From Bolinopsis microptera (Eukaryota; Ctenophora; Tentaculata; Lobata; Bolinopsidae), in NCBI RefSeq assembly GCF_026151205.1, contig NC_087074.1, positions 20,329,240 through 20,393,239 of the forward strand: a stretch of DNA of 64,000 bases, given 5' to 3'. The notes under the pieces are model-generated. The model saw nothing but the letters and a program-made list of their open reading frames with translations, did not search any database and was not told the origin of the DNA. Every line of letters begins with the position of its first letter. The first letter of the stretch is position 1. The position numbers were made by a program, and so were the translations under genes. Positions 45,701-56,326 of this stretch are shown here, one piece after another.

Positions 45701-47675
45701 TGTTCTTAAGAGCAGACCCACAAATAACAGGAGTAAAACTCTGTGTTCTCACTGATCTCTTAATAGCCTCCTCTATAGCTAAGTTACTGATCTCCTCCTC
45801 CATTAGGTACCTGTGATAGGAGACAGTTAACACAGGGAGGCAGTGCACGTTAGATATTATTTAGCAGTGTTACCATAGTAACATTACCCTATATATATGG
45901 TGATGTTATAGATATCACATACGTTGAATAGGTTACTTAAGTAAGGTGGTTACAAGCTGGTTACTAGGTTATTACAAGCTGGTTACTAGCTTATAACTTG
46001 CTGGTTACTAGGTTACTTACATTTCCCCGATTTGCTCGTCTACATTACTAAGGCTCTCCACCAGCTCCCTCCTCTTGGTAATCAGTTCCCCCTCCAGAGA
46101 AGTAGGTAGGTCCTTGTAGACCACATTCTCCCCGTTCTCCCCTCAAAGTAAACACTTCTCTCTCCCAACACGTCTACTAGTCCTTCGAACGTCCTCTCAG
46201 CTCCTGGGAGGAGTCACGTGTTCAATCACGTGTGTAAGTTAGGACTGCTACACGTATATCACGTGATACGTTTTTTAAGGAATTGTTGAATCCACCAGTC
46301 AAATAAATAAGTAAATGATGTAATTACACAGTGCAGCGCAATGCATCCCCCCCCCCCCCCCTCACGGCACTAAACTTACCTATAGGGAAGTAAAGGAAAG
46401 CAGCGTTGAGTGCCATATTATCCCTCATCTGTTGTATAGTTCTATCAGCGTTAGCAGCGTACCGGTCCATCTTGTTAATAAAGCTGATAAAAGGAACGTT
46501 GTACCTCCTCATCTGGCGCCATACTGTGTAGGTCTGAGTTTGTACACCGCCTGAAGAGAGTGCGGTTATAAGGGATTTTAACATAGTTAGGAATATCTTC
46601 TCATCTTTACTGAAACTGCAAACTAAATTAGGATTTTTGCATTGATTCAAGTGGTTCTAATGAAAATAACTGAAAAAACAACAAATAAACTTGACACGAC
46701 AAGTGTTTTTACTATAATATAAGAAACTGACTTGAAGCACAGAGAACCAGAATAGCACCATCCAAAACCCTCAGAGCTCGCTCCACTTCAACTGTGAAGT
46801 CTATGTGTCCGGGGGTGTCTATCAGGTTCAACTGGTTACCTGTGAAAAAATGGGATTTCACAATTTATTCATACTCTTGATTTATTTCAAAATTTAAAGA
46901 GGAAAAATGTATTTAACAAGTTGGATCCTACAGAGCATCCCAGTTAATCAGAACTTAGCTCGTTTCACCACCAACCTTTCCAGAGCAGAGAAGTAGCAGC
47001 AGATTTAATGGTGATTCCTCGCTGCTTCTCCAGTTCCATACTGTCCATCTTAGCTCCTACACCGTCCTTACCTGACACAAACATGTGTGTTAAACCTAAC
47101 CGACTCTGTAAATTGGGAAAATATTGACGGTAGTTATTGTTAGTGAGAATATATACGACGGTCATTAATTGACCTAATAAATAGCAAATGATCGTGAACC
47201 AGAACAACAAGTTACCACAAACCTTTGACATCGTGAATAGCGTCTATTCTCCCGCCGTAGAAGAGAATTCGTTCGGACACCGTGGTCTTGCCGGAGTCAA
47301 TATGTGCTGACACTCCTGACAGATAGTTAATAAGGTGATCTAGTGACAAAAACAGTCATACTTTAAACAGATTTACCCGGATTTGATTAATTCATTTGGT
47401 TTCAAAATAGGTGGCTTAGAGCTGTGAGCTAAGCTTTTGAACTCCGGCGAAATCTCGGCCAACTCAATCATCTTTATATCGAATTTGAATAAAATGTTTC
47501 AAAAATCAAACAAACCGATATTCCTGATGTTCTCTACTTTGGTTTTGACAACATCGTCAGGGTTGAAGACTTGAGGAGCAGCTGATTGGGCAAGACATCT
47601 GTTTGGGCGTGTAGTGGACCGTGCTAATAAATAACAGGGGCGCTTGCCAGGGCGCTGCACTAAACTCCGCAACAT
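42704..47675 (-). CDS. GFM1: Mitochondrial elongation factor G (mEF-G1)
   Basis: Fifteen exons in coding order: 47675-47516, 47315-47223, 47071-46976, 46839-46732, 46550-46380, 46203-46021, 45810-45699, 45533-45441, 45307-45160, 45006-44911, 44720-44554, 44415-44261, 43747-43372, 43178-43027 and 42848-42704 (TAG). Exon 1 supplies a basic mitochondrial targeting region. GTPase motifs: P-loop AHIDSGKTT, switch region [23 protein letters not shown] and CGSA. C-terminal translocase domains follow ([28 protein letters not shown]). It drives ribosome translocation in mitochondrial protein synthesis. Phases agree everywhere except within exon 6, which is one base short (183 instead of 184) at a C-run on the plus strand near 46139-46142; allowing for it gives 751 residues, about the animal family length. 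A single-base sequencing error is likelier than a broken essential gene. Confidence 0.93.
43852..44275 (-). repeat. 24-bp minisatellite (about 17 copies) seeded on a GFM1 donor
   Basis: On the plus strand the unit reads CTGTAATTGACGGTGGGTTC then TAAC. In the transcript each unit is the end of exon 12 plus its donor (CAATTACAG/GTTAGA). The true exon end is 44261; the first intronic unit reads GTTATAA, giving an in-frame stop if the intron is retained. The remaining 24-nt units would stay open in the same frame. Confidence 0.95.
46347..46361. repeat. 15-base C homopolymer
   Basis: Intronic, just downstream of GFM1 exon 5 in the transcript direction; length errors are likely here. Confidence 0.9.
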
Positions 47676-48049
47676 TATAGGCTGGCTGCTGGGGAACCTG
47701 CCTTAGCCTTCTAAAATAGTAAGGTGTTACTTTAAACTTTTAAACAATGCTTACAAATGCAAACTATGGATTTGTCCACAGTCGTCAGTTAGTCACAGTA
47801 TTCAAGTTCGTGTACTTTAATCACAGAATATGAATATTAACTGTTCATTGTTCAATAAAAACACCTGGTTGTGAATTACGTAGAATAACAGAAAATAACG
47901 GAAGAATGTAAATGAATTCATTAAAAAGCCTCGTATATAGTACGTTCCACCCAACTATTGACTTATTAAATTAAAAGAATAATTTACTTGTAAGGTGCTG
48001 AGTTAATTAATATTAATACCAATATCACTGGACAACTGAATGTTGTTGT

Positions 48050-49396
48050 TTAAAACTCAACATCACCTAAACAAGTTACAAAGTTCCAAAAACTCTTTTT
48101 CTTTAGGTACAAAATCATTAACCTGCTCCCAAAGGAAATTATTAAACTGTTTCTCGTTAAAACTTTCTTCAGTACTGACAACAGAGGGAATGATAACGAA
48201 AGTAAGGTGGCTGAGATAACTAAAGACTGTTTCTCAGTAAACATACAGTTGAGACTACTTATATTGAGACACGAGACCAGCTTTATCATCACCGAGGAGA
48301 CCTCACCGTATCTGAAGTTAGTTTTACACAATATCCTCTCTATCGCGGGCTGAAGTTTGGAGATTACGATACTCTGTCTTTGTTGCACCTGGTTGATGCT
48401 GTCTATCTTGGGTAAATGTATTGCAGAAACCGGCTCTTTTGGTGCACTGTTCTCTTCTATCTTGATAGAGTCATCTTTAAGATCGGTTATATCTGGTAAT
48501 GGAGCTTTATTTTCAATCTGAGATATCCTCAGATCGTCATCCAACAAACCCTCCAAGTCATCGTCCTCCTCTAGGTCGTCTGGAGTGGTTACAGTGGACA
48601 AAGTACCTGACAAGTAATCAGAGGACTGACTAGTTCTCCACTGAGTCAGACAATGTCTTATAGTTCCAACAAAAGATAGTTCTGGAATACGATTAGTTGT
48701 CTCTGATTCGTCCTCAGAAACATCATCATTGTCGTTTAAATCCAGCCATGAAAACTGTCCCTGTACAGATTCCATGATATTTTCCATTGGTTTTATCTCA
48801 CGGGAAGAAGGTTGTGTCTCTGGTGCAGGATAGGCATGCTCTTTAATAGTTACTGGTGTTTTACTAGCCACCTCCTCGTGAAGATGCTTCTCGTCTATTT
48901 TCTGGTTTCTAGGCAGTTCCTCGTCATCTGATTCTTCAGCTTTTAGGGGAACTATTTTAATGTTAGAGTGAGCAGACTTTGGTATGAGCCACACGGGCTC
49001 AATAGAGAGCTGATCTCGTAGATTCCTAGAGTAGCTGTAACAAGTTGAACTACAGAACATGTTTCTTTCTTCAAGCTTGTAAACCTTGTTCAACTTTGCA
49101 TTTATCGCATAAGTTTGTTTTCTGATTACTTTGGGAAGGCTATTCTGGCAGAGGGGATATCCGCAGTTTTTTATTATTGACCGTTCCTCAACAATGTCAT
49201 TGTAAACACTCTGATTGATGAACCTCAGAGATTTGTTTAGTAACTGATAGGAGACGGGGTTGTCAATTAGTCGCTCTACTATCCGCAACGCTTTCTCTTC
49301 CCGAGCTACTCGCTCTAAGATCTTGTCCTTTACTTCCGGGTTTACTGTTCTCTTCTTTGGTTTCTTCCCACGGATAGGAGGGTTTGCTTCTGCCAT
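48050..49396 (-). CDS. RPAP2: RPAP2-like RNA polymerase II CTD phosphatase
   Basis: Single-exon reading frame of 448 residues from ATG at 49396 (MAEANPPIRGKKPKKRT). An earlier in-frame ATG at 49420 follows a TTTATATTTTAG that looks like an acceptor, so the MAEAN start is preferred. Residues about 55-125 form the RTR1 zinc domain, with C78-x4-C83 (CGYPLC) and C115-x3-C119 (FCSSTC) and the connecting YAINAKLNKVYKL. Rtr1/RPAP2 proteins bind RNA polymerase II and remove phosphate from Ser5 of the CTD; human RPAP2 also aids nuclear import of the polymerase. A basic patch at the N terminus and an acidic, Ser-rich middle (residues 150-330) fit the family. It is shorter than the human protein. It lies 375 bp upstream of GFM1 in the same orientation. 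Confidence 0.88.
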   Translation of the reverse strand: MAEANPPIRGKKPKKRTVNPEVKDKILERVAREEKALRIVERLIDNPVSYQLLNKSLRFINQSVYNDIVEERSIIKNCGYPLCQNSLPKVIRKQTYAINAKLNKVYKLEERNMFCSSTCYSYSRNLRDQLSIEPVWLIPKSAHSNIKIVPLKAEESDDEELPRNQKIDEKHLHEEVASKTPVTIKEHAYPAPETQPSSREIKPMENIMESVQGQFSWLDLNDNDDVSEDESETTNRIPELSFVGTIRHCLTQWRTSQSSDYLSGTLSTVTTPDDLEEDDDLEGLLDDDLRISQIENKAPLPDITDLKDDSIKIEENSAPKEPVSAIHLPKIDSINQVQQRQSIVISKLQPAIERILCKTNFRYGEVSSVMIKLVSCLNISSLNCMFTEKQSLVISATLLSLSFPLLSVLKKVLTRNSLIISFGSRLMILYLKKKSFWNFVTCLGDVEF

Positions 49397-49420
49397 ACCT
49401 AAAATATAAATAGTGGTCAA

Positions 49421-50245
49421 TATCAGCTGATAATATTCTTATTAAGTTAGATTGACGAGATCAACATTTTGAAATATTCAAGTGCATCATTATCACCCAT
49501 ATCAGACAATTTTCTTATACGATCAAGATTATGTCCTTGACCCTTCCAACCAACGGGTATTATATTGTATTAAGACACGATACGTCATGAGAGTTTGTAA
49601 TAGTAATTCATATCACATATAATGAGATAATCGTTCTATCAAGCTAAAATTTGTATTATATCCTAAATTTATATAAAACTAGAAAGCCCGTGGTCACAGG
49701 GAGGCAGCTAATAGTATTCTTTGGTAGTCAGTTTTATAGCATCAACAAATATCCATCACAACCGAAGATATAGCCAATTGAATTATAGCTCGCACTGAAC
49801 ACCACGTAATAACAAAACAAAAAACGATCAAAATGCCCCTCTCAAATCCTTGCACGTGCACGTGCAATTTTAACGCCGTTACCATGGTTACTATGCAACT
49901 TCCTATTTCTGATCTATTTGCACGTGGGCGGTCGTAGAAATAATTCTTTGAATTTTATAATATAAAATACTAAAAAAATCACAATCTGTCAAACTTTATC
50001 CAATAAAAATTATGAAGATCACATGAATCAAATAATAGAAATTAGAAGCCGAAAACGTTTTGTGGTGTTTTGTTACATAAATTGTCAATATTTGATAAAC
50101 TTTAAGGGAACGTTTTCGCAAACAGCAGAATAAATTAACCCCTGAGTAGTAACTAAAGACCTAATTCATTATGAATCAAATCTATTTGAACATTAACCCA
50201 ACTCTAAAGATATCCAACTGTTAAAAAGTTATCAACTGTTTTAAA
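49421..50245. other. Intergenic region upstream of RPAP2
   Basis: CACGTGCACGTGC (49853-49865) and GCACGTGGGCGG (49920-49931) are E-box-like clusters that could serve the RPAP2 promoter. AACTAGAAAGCCCGTGGTC at 49679 resembles the head of the insertion at 60100, hinting at a dispersed repeat. The stretch 50165-50245 is the 3' flank of the BTB gene and is homologous to both sides of the large palindromic element. Confidence 0.5.
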
Positions 50246-51910
50246 CTATAAAGTTATAAAAGCTACCAACTTAATAGAACTATACAAAGGATGTACACGA
50301 GTGCAACCAATTTGCCATCTTAACAAGTCACCTTCACCAGTAACCTCACTTACACCCAACTCATTCCATGTAAAAGTGGCTAAGCAGTAGCGCCTGTCGG
50401 GCTGTGTATCATTACCATGTTGTATTAAATCGAACGTAGGCAACAAATGAATTTTGTCTGCTTTCACAAACTCAGGATGAATATGAAGTCCCTGAGGATA
50501 ATCTTCCTGGTCAAAACTGATGTTTACTTTGAACTTGTGGGGTTTCCCTGATTTCATATCAGGGGTAAACTTAAGAATAAATCCACATTTTCCAGGAAGA
50601 TGACAATCAGTAGTGTCAGGGTGCTTGAAATTAAATGCATAAGATTGTGAGGTCTCAAACAAATCTTTAACTGTACAAGAATTCCAGCTTAATATCTTTT
50701 TGTCCGGCCCAACTACTCTTCCAACTCGTCTAACACTCTCTTCCTTAGATGTAAGATCATTGCTATGTTCTTTTATTGTAACAGCCTTTTGGGAGAATCC
50801 TGGTGACCACAATTCAATGAATTCAGGCGATATTCTACTCCATCCTCTCTTACGACGAACTATTTCCATTTCATGTACCATGTCACAGGTAAGCCATCCA
50901 CTGCAGATCCGAAGCCCTTCAATTAACATGTACAAATTAAGTACAAGAGGAGATTCTCTGGCGGTATTAAGATATTCCTGGGTACTCAGTCCTCGAAATC
51001 TCTCAAATGAGGAAAATATGTGGGGAATTTCTGTTGCACTTAAAAGATGTGCAGATGCAGGAAGGATGGTCTTATTTAATGGCAAAGAGGAATTTAAACT
51101 TATTGTTTTCTTAAACTCTTTCATAGACCGCCTGTACAATGTATTTACAAATAATGCATCAGAATCAGATGATTGTGTAGCACTATCCAAAACATCAAAC
51201 AGTTCTTCAAAAGAAGCCTCTTCATCAGAAATACACTTACAAAGATCAACATTTTGTAGGAGGTAACGAGAAGCTTCATCAAATATCATTCCCTCACCTT
51301 CCAGATTCTTCTTCATTATCTTTAACAAGATAACAGGATTACTGCTTGTAATCTGCAACATTAAATCTAGTTGACTAGTTTCTAGTTCAGAGTAATTCCT
51401 CATGTAAGGCTCAACAAATATCTCAGCTCTGTTCTCCAGACTACAAATCTTCTCTAGGACCAGGTCTAGAAACTTGTTACATTTCATGACCCTGCTACAA
51501 AACCTGCCCTCCTCAAACAAGAACAACAAAGTCTGGTAATCAGAGGAGGGACTCACCCCACCCACCAGGCTGGTAAAGTAGTCCCCACACCTCCCTGCTA
51601 ACCACTCTACTTTGAACACGTGACACAGCTTGTTAACATCTCTGAACAAGTCTTTCTCCAGCAGGATCTCCCCGCTGTACAGGGCCCCCAGGAACCTCTT
51701 CACTGCCTCCCCCGCAAAGTCCTCCATCTGTAGCTCTGTCTGGTGTAGTTCCAGGAACAGGTGAACAAACACTGAACTGTGGTAAGACAGGATCAGAGAG
51801 TTTGCTCTCTTTTCCTCTCCTCCTTGTAACTTTAGGACCACGTTACCGTGAAACTCACAGTGTAGGTTCTCTATTCCAAAATCTAACGGCACTGTCACCT
51901 TCGGAGCCAT
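50246..51910 (-). CDS. BTB/POZ-domain protein, copy 1
   Basis: Intronless frame of 554 residues starting at ATG 51910 (MAPKVTVPLDFG). Residues about 15-120 look like a BTB domain: NVVLKLQGGEEKRANSLILS, the hydrophobic YHSSVFVHLFLEL helix, then FLGALYSGEI. A BACK-like helical region may follow (residues 120-215). The C-terminal 140 residues (FNFKHPDTTDCHLPGKCGF; HKFKVNISFDQEDYPQGLH) are well conserved in the second copy at the right edge but belong to no domain I recognise. BTB proteins commonly dimerise and act as cullin-3 adaptors or transcription cofactors; which applies is unknown. The gene is one of a local duplicate pair. Confidence 0.8.
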   Translation of the reverse strand: MAPKVTVPLDFGIENLHCEFHGNVVLKLQGGEEKRANSLILSYHSSVFVHLFLELHQTELQMEDFAGEAVKRFLGALYSGEILLEKDLFRDVNKLCHVFKVEWLAGRCGDYFTSLVGGVSPSSDYQTLLFLFEEGRFCSRVMKCNKFLDLVLEKICSLENRAEIFVEPYMRNYSELETSQLDLMLQITSSNPVILLKIMKKNLEGEGMIFDEASRYLLQNVDLCKCISDEEASFEELFDVLDSATQSSDSDALFVNTLYRRSMKEFKKTISLNSSLPLNKTILPASAHLLSATEIPHIFSSFERFRGLSTQEYLNTARESPLVLNLYMLIEGLRICSGWLTCDMVHEMEIVRRKRGWSRISPEFIELWSPGFSQKAVTIKEHSNDLTSKEESVRRVGRVVGPDKKILSWNSCTVKDLFETSQSYAFNFKHPDTTDCHLPGKCGFILKFTPDMKSGKPHKFKVNISFDQEDYPQGLHIHPEFVKADKIHLLPTFDLIQHGNDTQPDRRYCLATFTWNELGVSEVTGEGDLLRWQIGCTRVHPLYSSIKLVAFITL

Positions 51911-52532
51911 GTTTCTGATAAGGTAACTGATTAGTAGAGGAATTGTAAAATAATTCCTGATATTATATAATGACTTTGATATATTTCTCTCACAAGTAGT
52001 TTATTTTAGTAGTTCAAAAAGATAATACGAGTTGTCATTTATGCGTTGTATATTGTATATAATATTACCAGTCAAGCCATGGTTGAAATAATGAAATTTA
52101 CCTCCGGAGCCATGTTTCTGATAAGGTATGTTATTAGTATTAGAGGAATTATACAGTTATTCTTTATATAATGAGCTTCTGAATGTCTGATTAGATGTTG
52201 GATTATGAAAACGTCGAGAATATTCAAGTTAATAGTTATCTTGAAAAGAAATTATTCACATACAATACAATGTTCAAACTTTTATTCCAAACATTCGTAT
52301 CAAGGTTAAAAAGTGCTACATGCGTGAAAGGTAAGGCTCAGTCATGATTTAACGGGCAAATCCAAACCGAGAGAAGTTAAATCGAATTAAGAAATCTAGA
52401 TTATAGTAATTGTAACATTGAGACTTGCTTTCTTCAACTATATACAAATCTTCATATCTAACTTACCATCAGCTGTCTAAATTTAAAGAATTCATTAGAA
52501 ATCACATCTATTTGGAGATTATTCCAACTCTA
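51911..52532. other. 5' flank of BTB copy 1 with a relic BTB start; 3' flank of copy 2
   Basis: At 52075-52150 the sequence around the copy 1 start is duplicated (CCGGAGCCATGTTTCTGATA versus the region at 51902), on the minus strand giving MAPE followed by GTAAAT. This looks like a leftover first-codon fragment from BTB tandem duplication. Bases 52490-52532 match the BTB copy 1 3' flank at 50165-50206, showing that this is the displaced 3' flank of copy 2, separated from it by the large insertion. Confidence 0.55.
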
Positions 52533-52758
52533 AGGCTCATGGTAGTCGGGTGCCGCGCGGACTTATCGCTCGGTCGATCGAGCGATAAGTAGCTCCTTAT
52601 CGCTCGTGCGCGTCGTCACTTCAAGCACAATTGCGCGTCGTATCGTACTCGATGCTTGCCAAAGAGCTTTAATACTTTGGTTTTGGCGTGTTACATCTGA
52701 AGTCCAGAAGATGAATCCGAGATTGTGGAACCAGATGATACGGTTTTTGAGGCATTTT

Positions 52759-53960
52759 GATACGGTCATTTCAGTCTTTTAAAGTAGTTTCAGAGTGCTG
52801 GAAATGGTTGTACGGTGTAGGGGGATGTGTTTACTAACTATTTTGACGTCAAAATTGTCGCCAGAGGCTCCCTGAGTCATGGAATGAACGGAATGAACAA
52901 AAATGAATTTTTTTTCTAAAACTCGTCGGATTGCCCCAAAACAGGTAGGAATCGTTTGGTATTGATCCTGATAGTGTTCCTACAAAGTTTGGTGGCCCTA
53001 GCACTCCCAGAACGCCCACTAGAGACTTAATTCCATTTCCGTATCAAAAAGCTGGTTCCTGAGTATCCGATATTGATACGGTCATTTCAGTCTGTTAAAG
53101 GGGCTGCAGAGTGCTGGAGATGATTGTACGGTGTAGGGGGATGTGTTTACTAACTATTTTGACGTCAAAATAGTCGCCCAAGACTCCCTGAGTCATGGAA
53201 TGAACGGAATGAACAAAAATGAAATTTTTTTCTAAAACTCGTCGGATTGCCCCAAAACAGGTCGGAATCGTTTGGTATTGACCCTTATAGTGTTCCTACA
53301 AAGTTTGGTGGCCCTAGCACTCCCAGAACGCCCACTAGAGACTTAATTCCATTTCCGTATCAAAAAGCTGGTTCCTGAGTATCCGATATTGATACGGTCA
53401 TTTCAGTCTGTTAAAGGGGCTGCAGAGTGCTGGAGATGATTGTACGGTGTAGGGGGATGTGTTTACTAACTATTTTGACGTCAAAATAGTCGCCCAAGAC
53501 TCCCTGAGTCATGGAATGAACGGAATGAACAAAAATGAAATTTTTTTCTAAAACTCGTCGGATTGCCCCAAAACAGGTCGGAATCGTTTGGTATTGACCC
53601 TTATAGTGTTCCTACAAAGTTTGGTGGCCCTAGCACTCCCAGAACGCCCACTAGAGACTTAATTCCATTTCCGTATCAAAAAGCTGGTTCCTGAGTATCC
53701 GATATTGATACGGTCATTTCAGTCTGTTAAAGGGGCTGCAGAGTGCTGGAGATGATTGTACGGTGTAGGGGGATGTGTTTACTAACTATTTTGACGTCAA
53801 AATAGTCGCCCAAGACTCCCTGAGTCATGGAATGAACGGAATGAACAAAAATGAATTTTTTTTTCTAAAACTCGTCGGATGGCCCCAAAACAGGTAGGAA
53901 TTGTTTGGTATTGACCCTAATAGTGTTCCCACAAAGTTTTGTGGCCCTAGCACTCCCAGA
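52759..53960. repeat. 316-bp subterminal modules, about 3.8 copies (left arm)
   Basis: GATACGGTCATTTCAGTCTG begins copies at 52759, 53075, 53391 and 53707, exactly 316 bp apart. Each contains TATTTTGACGTCAAAATA or a variant, a GGAATGAACGGAATGAAC direct repeat and TTTGGTGGCCCTAGCACTCC. The right arm outer block (62100-62690) has only about two copies. Confidence 0.92.
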
Positions 53961-54414
53961 ACACCCATTATACCCTTGGCTGGATTCAAGAATTTAGAAC
54001 CAGTTGAGCAGATAAAACGGATTTTGAGAAATTTTGTCTGCTTGTGTTGTTGCAGAGAGTTGAATTTGGTTCAACAGTATTCAAACAAGATGTGTTCCAA
54101 CTTAGTTTTGTAGCCCTACCAGTTTCAGAACGTCCACTAGAATCCGGTTCCATTTTCTTCCAAGAAGCTGTAGACAAGGTTGTTTGAAATTTAAATTTAA
54201 CCTCTCTGGTAATACAACTTTTTACTTGGATGGATTTCAATAATTAAAGAGAGCAGATTGTTACTTTGTTATTTTTGAGATTTGATTTTTTGATATCATA
54301 TGTATAAATGTATAAATCAGTTTCTACAAATTGTAACAGCAATTGGCAGTAATAAAGCGGTAGTAATAGTTTTGCACAACATCAATCATAATATCATTCA
54401 ATACTTCAATACCT

Positions 54415-56001
54415 TCAAAATAATTTAACTCGGTTATAATAATTTAAACGCAGATCTAAAAGAACTAAGCACAGTAGTAGGATGAACTTCCAGGCAAGGT
54501 TGGAGGAAGGTAGAGGTGAAGCTGTGGGTAAGGATAGTAGGCTGGGAAGGATCCATTTCTGATCCAGAGCTGATGATTTGGGTTGAACTGATGATTTAGG
54601 TGGTACAGATGATTTGGGTTGAGCTGATGATTTGGGTTGAGTTGATGATTTGGGTTGAACTGATGATTTGGGTTGAGCTGATGATTTTGGTTGAGCTGAA
54701 GATTTAGGTTGAGCTGATGATTTGGGTTGAACTGATGATTTGGGTTGAGCTGATGATTTGGGTAGAACTGATGACTTGGGTTGGGCTGATGATTTGGGTT
54801 GAACTGATGATTTAGGTGGTACAGATGATTTGGGTTGAGCTGATGATTTGGGTTGAGTTGATGATTTGGGTTGAACTGATGATTTGGGTTGAGCTGATGA
54901 TTTTGGTTGAGCTGAAGATTTGGGTTGAGCTGATGATTTGGGTTGAGCTGATGATTTGGGTTGAGCTGATGATTTGGGTTGAGCTGATGATTTGGGTTGA
55001 GCTGATGATTTGGGTTGAGCTGATGATTTAGGTGGTACAGATGAGTTGGGTGGTACAGATGAGTTGGGTGGTACAGATGAGTTGGGTGGTACAGATGAGT
55101 TGGGTGGTACAGATGAGTTGGGTGGTACAGATGAGTTGGGTGGTACAGATGAGTTGGGTGGTACAGATGATTTGGATGAGGGACGAGAGGAAGACAGTTC
55201 CTTAATACAATCTAGACTATGTTTGGAAATAGATGGATCAATCTTTACATAATCAGAAAACTTAGGCAAATCTATATCTGAACGTTTCAACTTCTTACTC
55301 TTAAACTTAGGTGCTTGCTCGAAATCCTCGTCTGAGTCGACAGAGGGTTTGACTGAATGTTTACGTGACTGATTATCTAACTTGGCACCTAGTTCCTTCT
55401 TATTCTGGAGTACCTGTTCGGCAGAACAAATCATAACAGAGTACGACTTGTCTGCCCGAACTTCCTCAACAGAATGAAACAACTGGTCAGAGTATCTAAC
55501 TAAAATCTTAGAACTTATGGAGGTGTGGAAACTTGCAACTATTCCATCTAATACTTTCTGGCTCTCCAAGAGATTAAACTTAAGAGACCTATCAGTTATT
55601 ATGCAGCTATATAAATTTAAGAGAGCCTCTACAGAGCCATCCTTATCTAGTGAGCAGTGGTCAGAACATTCATATACATCTAAAGTGTGCTTACAGGGGA
55701 AAAAGTGCTTAAAGAACTGTTGCAACTTATGAGATAAAGGAAACATGAGCTGAACTAAGGAACTACAAAACAATCTAACGTGGGGTATCTTAGGACCTGA
55801 CTTAAGATCAGAAATGAACACATAAGAACCACACTCTAACCGCAGTACTACAGAGGAGCACACGGTCAGGGGGTCAGAATAAGCATGTGATAAAGGAGGC
55901 AAAGCATCCTGCATATTATGATAATATACACCTAAAGATGAATCGAACTTGTGGGAGTCACGAATGAGCTCAACCACGGCATTTACCTGAGATGTATCCA
56001 T
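54415..56001 (-). CDS. Unknown 528-residue Ser/Pro/Gln/Lys-repeat protein of the palindromic element
   Basis: The frame opens at ATG 56001 (MDTSQVNAVVELIRDS), shortly after a TTTTTTACAG acceptor-like site, and about 310 bp downstream of a TATAAATA motif. Residues 1-275 are a non-repetitive, apparently globular region with several Cys and Phe-rich stretches (FFKHFFPCKH). Residues about 280-480 are a hexapeptide array: first SSVPPN repeats, then about 30 SSAQPK/SSVQPK repeats. The C terminus is hydrophobic (WKFILLLCLVLLDL), possibly a membrane tail if this frame is right to the end. No similarity to transposases, capsid proteins or polymerases was recognised. The intact frame against the broken copy in the other arm suggests constraint or recency. 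Confidence 0.6.
   Translation of the reverse strand: MDTSQVNAVVELIRDSHKFDSSLGVYYHNMQDALPPLSHAYSDPLTVCSSVVLRLECGSYVFISDLKSGPKIPHVRLFCSSLVQLMFPLSHKLQQFFKHFFPCKHTLDVYECSDHCSLDKDGSVEALLNLYSCIITDRSLKFNLLESQKVLDGIVASFHTSISSKILVRYSDQLFHSVEEVRADKSYSVMICSAEQVLQNKKELGAKLDNQSRKHSVKPSVDSDEDFEQAPKFKSKKLKRSDIDLPKFSDYVKIDPSISKHSLDCIKELSSSRPSSKSSVPPNSSVPPNSSVPPNSSVPPNSSVPPNSSVPPNSSVPPNSSVPPKSSAQPKSSAQPKSSAQPKSSAQPKSSAQPKSSAQPKSSAQPKSSAQPKSSVQPKSSTQPKSSAQPKSSVPPKSSVQPKSSAQPKSSVLPKSSAQPKSSVQPKSSAQPKSSAQPKSSAQPKSSVQPKSSTQPKSSAQPKSSVPPKSSVQPKSSALDQKWILPSLLSLPTASPLPSSNLAWKFILLLCLVLLDLRLNYYNRVKLF
54575..55172 (-). repeat. 18-bp coding minisatellite
   Basis: Plus-strand units GATGATTTGGGTTGAGCT and GATGAGTTGGGTGGTACA encode SSAQPK and SSVPPN on the minus strand. 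The right arm counterpart is 60918-61530, with fewer SSVPPN units (five instead of seven). Antisense frames through the array (repeated IWVELM) are artefacts. Confidence 0.95.
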
Positions 56002-56312
56002 AGGGAGTAGTCGTGTTGACTGAGTTAGCTGTAAAAAACAGCCAATAAGTAAAACTCAGATAGGGAGAAGTGTAGTCAAAGAACTGGTTGTAGGAAACAA
56101 CACAGTCCAGATAGGAGTAGGAAGGGAGGACTCAGAACTAGTTGTAGAAAACAACGTAGTTTAGAGTAAAGTAGGCAAAGAAGACAGGCACGTAGCGTAA
56201 ACTACAAAATAAAAATGTGTATTTGAAAGATAGAGCTTAAAGTTGAAATGTCAAAAGATTGTACTCAGTGTGTGAAATAGTAAACTGAAACCGGGTGAGC
56301 TATATTTCACGA

Positions 56313-56326
56313 GGGTATTTATACCC
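56313..56326 (-). promoter_or_regulatory. TATA box in a GGGTATAAATACCC palindrome (left arm)
   Basis: TATAAATA on the minus strand, about 310 bp upstream of the ATG at 56001. The box is inside a 14-bp near-palindrome. The spacing leaves room for a transcription start and a short 5' intron ending at the acceptor-like site before the ORF. Confidence 0.6.

Noticed and set aside
50700-51266. 188-codon plus-strand frame and similar frames at 63357-63956
   Set aside because: Antisense of the BTB genes; conserved only because the sense strand is.
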